Positions 4,997 through 7,329 of a stretch of DNA of 7,329 bases are shown in pieces. Both the position numbers and the translations under genes were made by a program. The first letter of the stretch is position 1. Every line of letters starts with the position of its first letter. This DNA is from a bacterium (GTDB taxonomy: Bacteria; Bacillota; Clostridia; Oscillospirales; Oscillospiraceae). A model generated the notes under the pieces. The model was not told the origin of the DNA. It saw only the letters and a program-made list of their open reading frames with translations, and did no database searches. The stretch spans positions 1 to 7,329 of the forward strand of contig JAHYYS010000088.1 of the NCBI GenBank assembly GCA_019424865.1, written 5' to 3'.

Positions 4997-6499
4997 ATGG
5001 CTTCGCCCAAGGCTGAAGCAAAAAAGAAACAGGTTCCCTTCTTCTCCTCGCTACAGGTGAAGTATGCCATGAGCTATCTGGCAATTTTCGCCGTGGTGCT
5101 GGTGCTGCTGAATACCTATCCCCTTATCGCCTCTCAGGATCTGCTGTTTGCCTCCAAGCGGGATTCGCTGAAGAGCCAGGCGGCGGTGATGGCCTCCGCC
5201 CTGATGGAGCTGGAGTCCCTGTCCGCCGAGCAGGTGGAGCGGGTGATGAACATGTTGGACAGCATGGGGCTCTCCCGCATTGTGGTCACCGATCCCGCCG
5301 GGCTGATTTTATACGACAGTCTCACCGACGGCAATCAGAACTCTGACAGTGAAGAGGAACAGCCGGCCCAGGAGGCGGATCCCGGCCCGGAATACCGCTA
5401 CGCCCTGTATCAGGAGGTGGTACTGGCGCTCCGCGGGAACGATGTGGCCTACTCCCGCTATGCCGACCAGGCGTTCATCTCCACCGCCGCCTCCCCCGTG
5501 GTATACCGGGGCATGACCATCGGGGCCATCTATGTGGTGGAGGTGGACGAGGCCCAGGGGGCGCTGCTGTACAGCCTGCAGCAGAACCTGCGCACCATCT
5601 CGCTGGTCATTGCGGCGGTCACTTTGGTCATGAGCACCTTCTTCTCCAAAATGCTCACCACCCGCATCACCGCCCTGCTGCGGGCCATCCGCATCGTGGG
5701 CGAGGGGGAATACGGCCACCGCCTTCAGCCGGTGGGCCGGGACGAGATGGCCCAGCTGGCCGAGGAGTTCAACCAGCTCACCGACCGCCTGCAGACCACC
5801 GAGGAGGTGCGCCGCCGCTTTGTGTCCGACGCCTCCCACGAGCTGAAGACCCCCCTGGCCTCCATCCGGCTGCTGGCCGACTCCATTTTGCAAAACGATC
5901 AGATTGACCTGGAGACGGTGCGGGATTTTGTGGCCGACATCGGCTCGGAGGCCGACCGGCTGACCCGCATCACCGAGCATCTGCTGGCCCTGACCCGGCT
6001 GGACAGCCTGCCCGCCGGCAAAACCGATCCGGTGGACGTGTCCGCCGTCACCCGGCACGCGGTCAGCATGCTTCAGCCGGTGGCTGATGCGGCGGACGTG
6101 TCTGTCGAGGCCGCCTTAAAGCCGGACTGTGTCATCCGCTGTACAGAGGACGATCTGTATCAGGTCTGCTTTAACCTTGTGGAGAACGCGATCAAGTATA
6201 ATGTGCCGGGTGGCCGGGTCTTTGTCTCGGTCTACTCCGACGGGGAACAGGTTCTGCTGGAGATAGAGGACACCGGCGTGGGCATCCCGGAAGAGGATCT
6301 GCCCAAAATCTTCAACCGATTTTATCGGGTGGACAAGGCCCGCTCCCGGGCGGCCGGCGGAACCGGTCTGGGGCTGTCCATTGTGCGGGATACGGTCCGC
6401 CGGCACGGCGGCTGGGTCACCGCCCGCCCCCGCTCCCCCATGGGCAGCGTGTTCACGGTGGGCTTCCCCCGGTACTGGCAGGAGGAGGAACAGACATGA
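4997..6499 (+). CDS. Membrane sensor histidine kinase (HAMP-HisKA-HATPase)
   Basis: Two-component sensor kinase of 500 residues, expected to phosphorylate the response regulator just upstream. Order of parts: basic cytoplasmic N-terminus (1-20), transmembrane helix 1 (about 23-45), extracytoplasmic sensor region (46-197), transmembrane helix 2 (about 198-216), HAMP (about 217-268), HisKA with SDASHELKTPLASIR (phosphoacceptor H281), and HATPase_c. The ATPase motifs are NLVENAIKY (N397), DTGVGIP (425-431), FNRFYRVD (439-446) and GGTGLGLSIV (454-463). The layout is that of PhoR/WalK/MtrB-like kinases without a cytoplasmic PAS. The sensor region has a PAS-like IVVTDPAGLILYDS stretch (95-108) and, right after, an acidic, probably disordered loop (112-131, SDSEEE). 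AGGAGGT precedes the ATG. The last four bases are shared with the start of the lipoprotein gene, so the two products are probably made in balance. Confidence 0.95.
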   Translation: MASPKAEAKKKQVPFFSSLQVKYAMSYLAIFAVVLVLLNTYPLIASQDLLFASKRDSLKSQAAVMASALMELESLSAEQVERVMNMLDSMGLSRIVVTDPAGLILYDSLTDGNQNSDSEEEQPAQEADPGPEYRYALYQEVVLALRGNDVAYSRYADQAFISTAASPVVYRGMTIGAIYVVEVDEAQGALLYSLQQNLRTISLVIAAVTLVMSTFFSKMLTTRITALLRAIRIVGEGEYGHRLQPVGRDEMAQLAEEFNQLTDRLQTTEEVRRRFVSDASHELKTPLASIRLLADSILQNDQIDLETVRDFVADIGSEADRLTRITEHLLALTRLDSLPAGKTDPVDVSAVTRHAVSMLQPVADAADVSVEAALKPDCVIRCTEDDLYQVCFNLVENAIKYNVPGGRVFVSVYSDGEQVLLEIEDTGVGIPEEDLPKIFNRFYRVDKARSRAAGGTGLGLSIVRDTVRRHGGWVTARPRSPMGSVFTVGFPRYWQEEEQT

Positions 6500-7050
6500 A
6501 AAAGCGTTTTCTTGCTCTGGCGCTGGCCTTTCTGCTGGCGGCCGGCGCCGCGGGCTGCTCCCCCTCCCCTACGGCTCACATGCCGGAGTATGTCCTGTAT
6601 TTCACGGTAAATTCAGACGGCTCAGATCCCTCCGCGGCCCACGGCTCCGCCCTGGGCTGGGAGGCATACGACGCCGCGCAGTGTACCGCGGACCATCCGG
6701 AGGGAGAGAGCTGCCCAAGCCCCGGCGACCTGCTGGAGGCCCTGCTGGCCGGACCCACGCAGGAGGGGCTCACCTCTCCTTTTCCATCCGGCGTCTCCCT
6801 GCGCAGCTGGAGCTGGGATGAGAGCCAGCCGGGACAGCTCAACGTGAACCTCTCCGAGCAGTACAGCGGTCTGACGGACATCTCCCTCACCCTGGCGGAC
6901 TACTGCATTGTGCTCACCCTGTCCCAGCTGGAGGGGGTGGACACGGTGGAGATCACCTCCACCGGCTATGCCGCCAACTACCGCAGCCACGCTGCGCTGA
7001 AGGCCGAGGAGGCGGAGCTGTCCGATCCCACCGCCGACGCCTCCCGCTGA
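6496..7050 (+). CDS. GerMN-domain lipoprotein
   Basis: A 184-residue predicted lipoprotein. The signal peptide (1-20) ends in AAG-C21, a lipobox with Ala at -3. After a short linker, residues about 79-154 fit the GerMN domain first described in the spore germination protein GerM and also found in mycobacterial LpqB. Supporting segments are LLEALLAGPTQEGL (79-92), PSGVSLRSW (97-105), LNVNLSEQYS (115-124) and VLTLSQLEGVDTVEIT (139-154). It should sit on the outer face of the membrane. The ATG overlaps the kinase stop codon (ATGA, 6496-6499), with GGAGGAGGAA at 6481-6490 as ribosome binding site. This indicates translational coupling and suggests it acts with the kinase. Two cysteines (C63, C73) in the non-GerMN part might form a disulfide. 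Its ligand is unknown. A germination role is possible, but the operon context argues more for kinase modulation. Confidence 0.85.
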   Translation: MKKRFLALALAFLLAAGAAGCSPSPTAHMPEYVLYFTVNSDGSDPSAAHGSALGWEAYDAAQCTADHPEGESCPSPGDLLEALLAGPTQEGLTSPFPSGVSLRSWSWDESQPGQLNVNLSEQYSGLTDISLTLADYCIVLTLSQLEGVDTVEITSTGYAANYRSHAALKAEEAELSDPTADASR

Positions 7051-7075
7051 GCTGTGCTCCCGGCAAGATTTTGCC

Positions 7076-7104
7076 TTGACAAATGCGCCGCACCCTTGTA
7101 ATCT
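7076..7104 (+). promoter_or_regulatory. Strong sigma-A promoter of the PLP enzyme gene
   Basis: TTGACA (7076-7081, perfect) and TAATCT (7099-7104) are 17 bp apart. The start site would be near 7111, leaving a leader of only about 26 nt, too short for an S-box or T-box riboswitch. A small GGCAA/TTGCC stem (7062-7075) lies directly upstream of the -35. Confidence 0.8.
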
Positions 7105-7136
7105 AGGTTTGATTCCAGCAGAAAGAAGGTTTTTCC

Positions 7137-7329
7137 ATGAGCACTTACCAGATAAATACCAAATGCGTCCAGGGCGGCTACACCCCCGGCAACGGTGAGC
7201 CCCGGCAGATCCCCATTATCCAGTCCACCACCTTCAAATATGCCACCAGCGAGGACATGGGGAAGCTCTTTGACCTGGAGGCCAGCGGTTATTTCTATAC
7301 CCGCCTGCAGAACCCCACCAACGACATGG
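7137..7329 (+). CDS. Cys/Met metabolism PLP enzyme, probable O-acetylhomoserine sulfhydrylase (5' part)
   Basis: Only the first 64 residues are in the window; the gene continues beyond the right edge. The N-terminus carries family signatures: IPIIQSTTFKYAT (25-37) and YFYTRLQNPTND (52-63). These match the substrate-entry and YxR/NPT segments of gamma-family PLP enzymes (O-acetylhomoserine sulfhydrylase, cystathionine gamma-synthase, methionine gamma-lyase). The LFDLEASGYFYTR-type insertion is most like O-acetylhomoserine aminocarboxypropyltransferase, which makes homocysteine from O-acetylhomoserine and sulfide in methionine synthesis. The PLP-binding lysine is outside the window. The start is supported by AGAAGG about 7 nt upstream of ATG 7137. 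The gene has its own promoter and probably does not belong to the signalling operon. Confidence 0.85.
   Translation, partial: MSTYQINTKCVQGGYTPGNGEPRQIPIIQSTTFKYATSEDMGKLFDLEASGYFYTRLQNPTNDM

Noticed and set aside
5309..6058. Minus-strand 249-residue Gly/His-rich frame
   Set aside because: It is antisense to the kinase HAMP/HisKA region, has no family resemblance and no ribosome binding site.
7062..7075. GGCAA/TTGCC stem as terminator of the signalling operon
   Set aside because: The stem is only 5 bp and no T-run follows; the -35 of the next promoter begins immediately. No clear terminator for the operon is visible.

Overview
The window looks like chromosomal DNA of a GC-rich, spore-forming member of the Clostridia, most likely Oscillospiraceae (Flavonifractor/Lawsonibacter-like). 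Three things support this: a clear Spo0A, purine-rich AGGAGG-type ribosome binding sites, and a gene set typical of that group (TSCPD protein, S11 D-Ala-D-Ala carboxypeptidase, GerMN lipoprotein). The genus is inference. I saw no tRNA, rRNA, CRISPR array, transposase or phage gene.

Layout. 1-637: on the minus strand, a short cupin reading frame that stops where the metal-binding part should begin, with its own promoter. To its right is a divergent control region holding a 13-bp hairpin, three Spo0A boxes in tandem and a sigma-A-like promoter. 638-1393: spo0A, whose receiver domain has Glu in place of the phosphoacceptor Asp. 1394-1759: terminator, spacer and a good promoter. 1760-2002: an 80-residue TSCPD protein starting at TTG. 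2003-2282: a dense run of hairpins ending in a perfect 23-bp inverted repeat and a second terminator, between convergent genes. 2283-3647 (minus): a membrane-anchored D-Ala-D-Ala carboxypeptidase whose SxN motif reads SAA. 3772-7050 (plus): a compact run of four genes: ComEA-like helix-hairpin-helix protein, OmpR-type response regulator, sensor histidine kinase and GerMN lipoprotein. 7137-7329: start of a Cys/Met-metabolism PLP enzyme behind a strong promoter.

How the genes may work together. The kinase should phosphorylate the response regulator, and the lipoprotein is translationally coupled to the kinase by an ATGA overlap. Regulator, kinase and GerMN lipoprotein in this order recall actinobacterial MtrA-MtrB-LpqB, where LpqB is also a GerMN lipoprotein that modulates the kinase. 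Envelope sensing by this module is therefore a reasonable hypothesis. Spo0A appears autoregulated through its upstream boxes, but its altered receiver makes ordinary phosphorelay control doubtful.

The items most worth a second look are the Asp-to-Glu Spo0A with its triple box array, the kinase/regulator/GerMN module, and the structured 2027-2274 segment. I do not claim a wholly new system from sequence alone.
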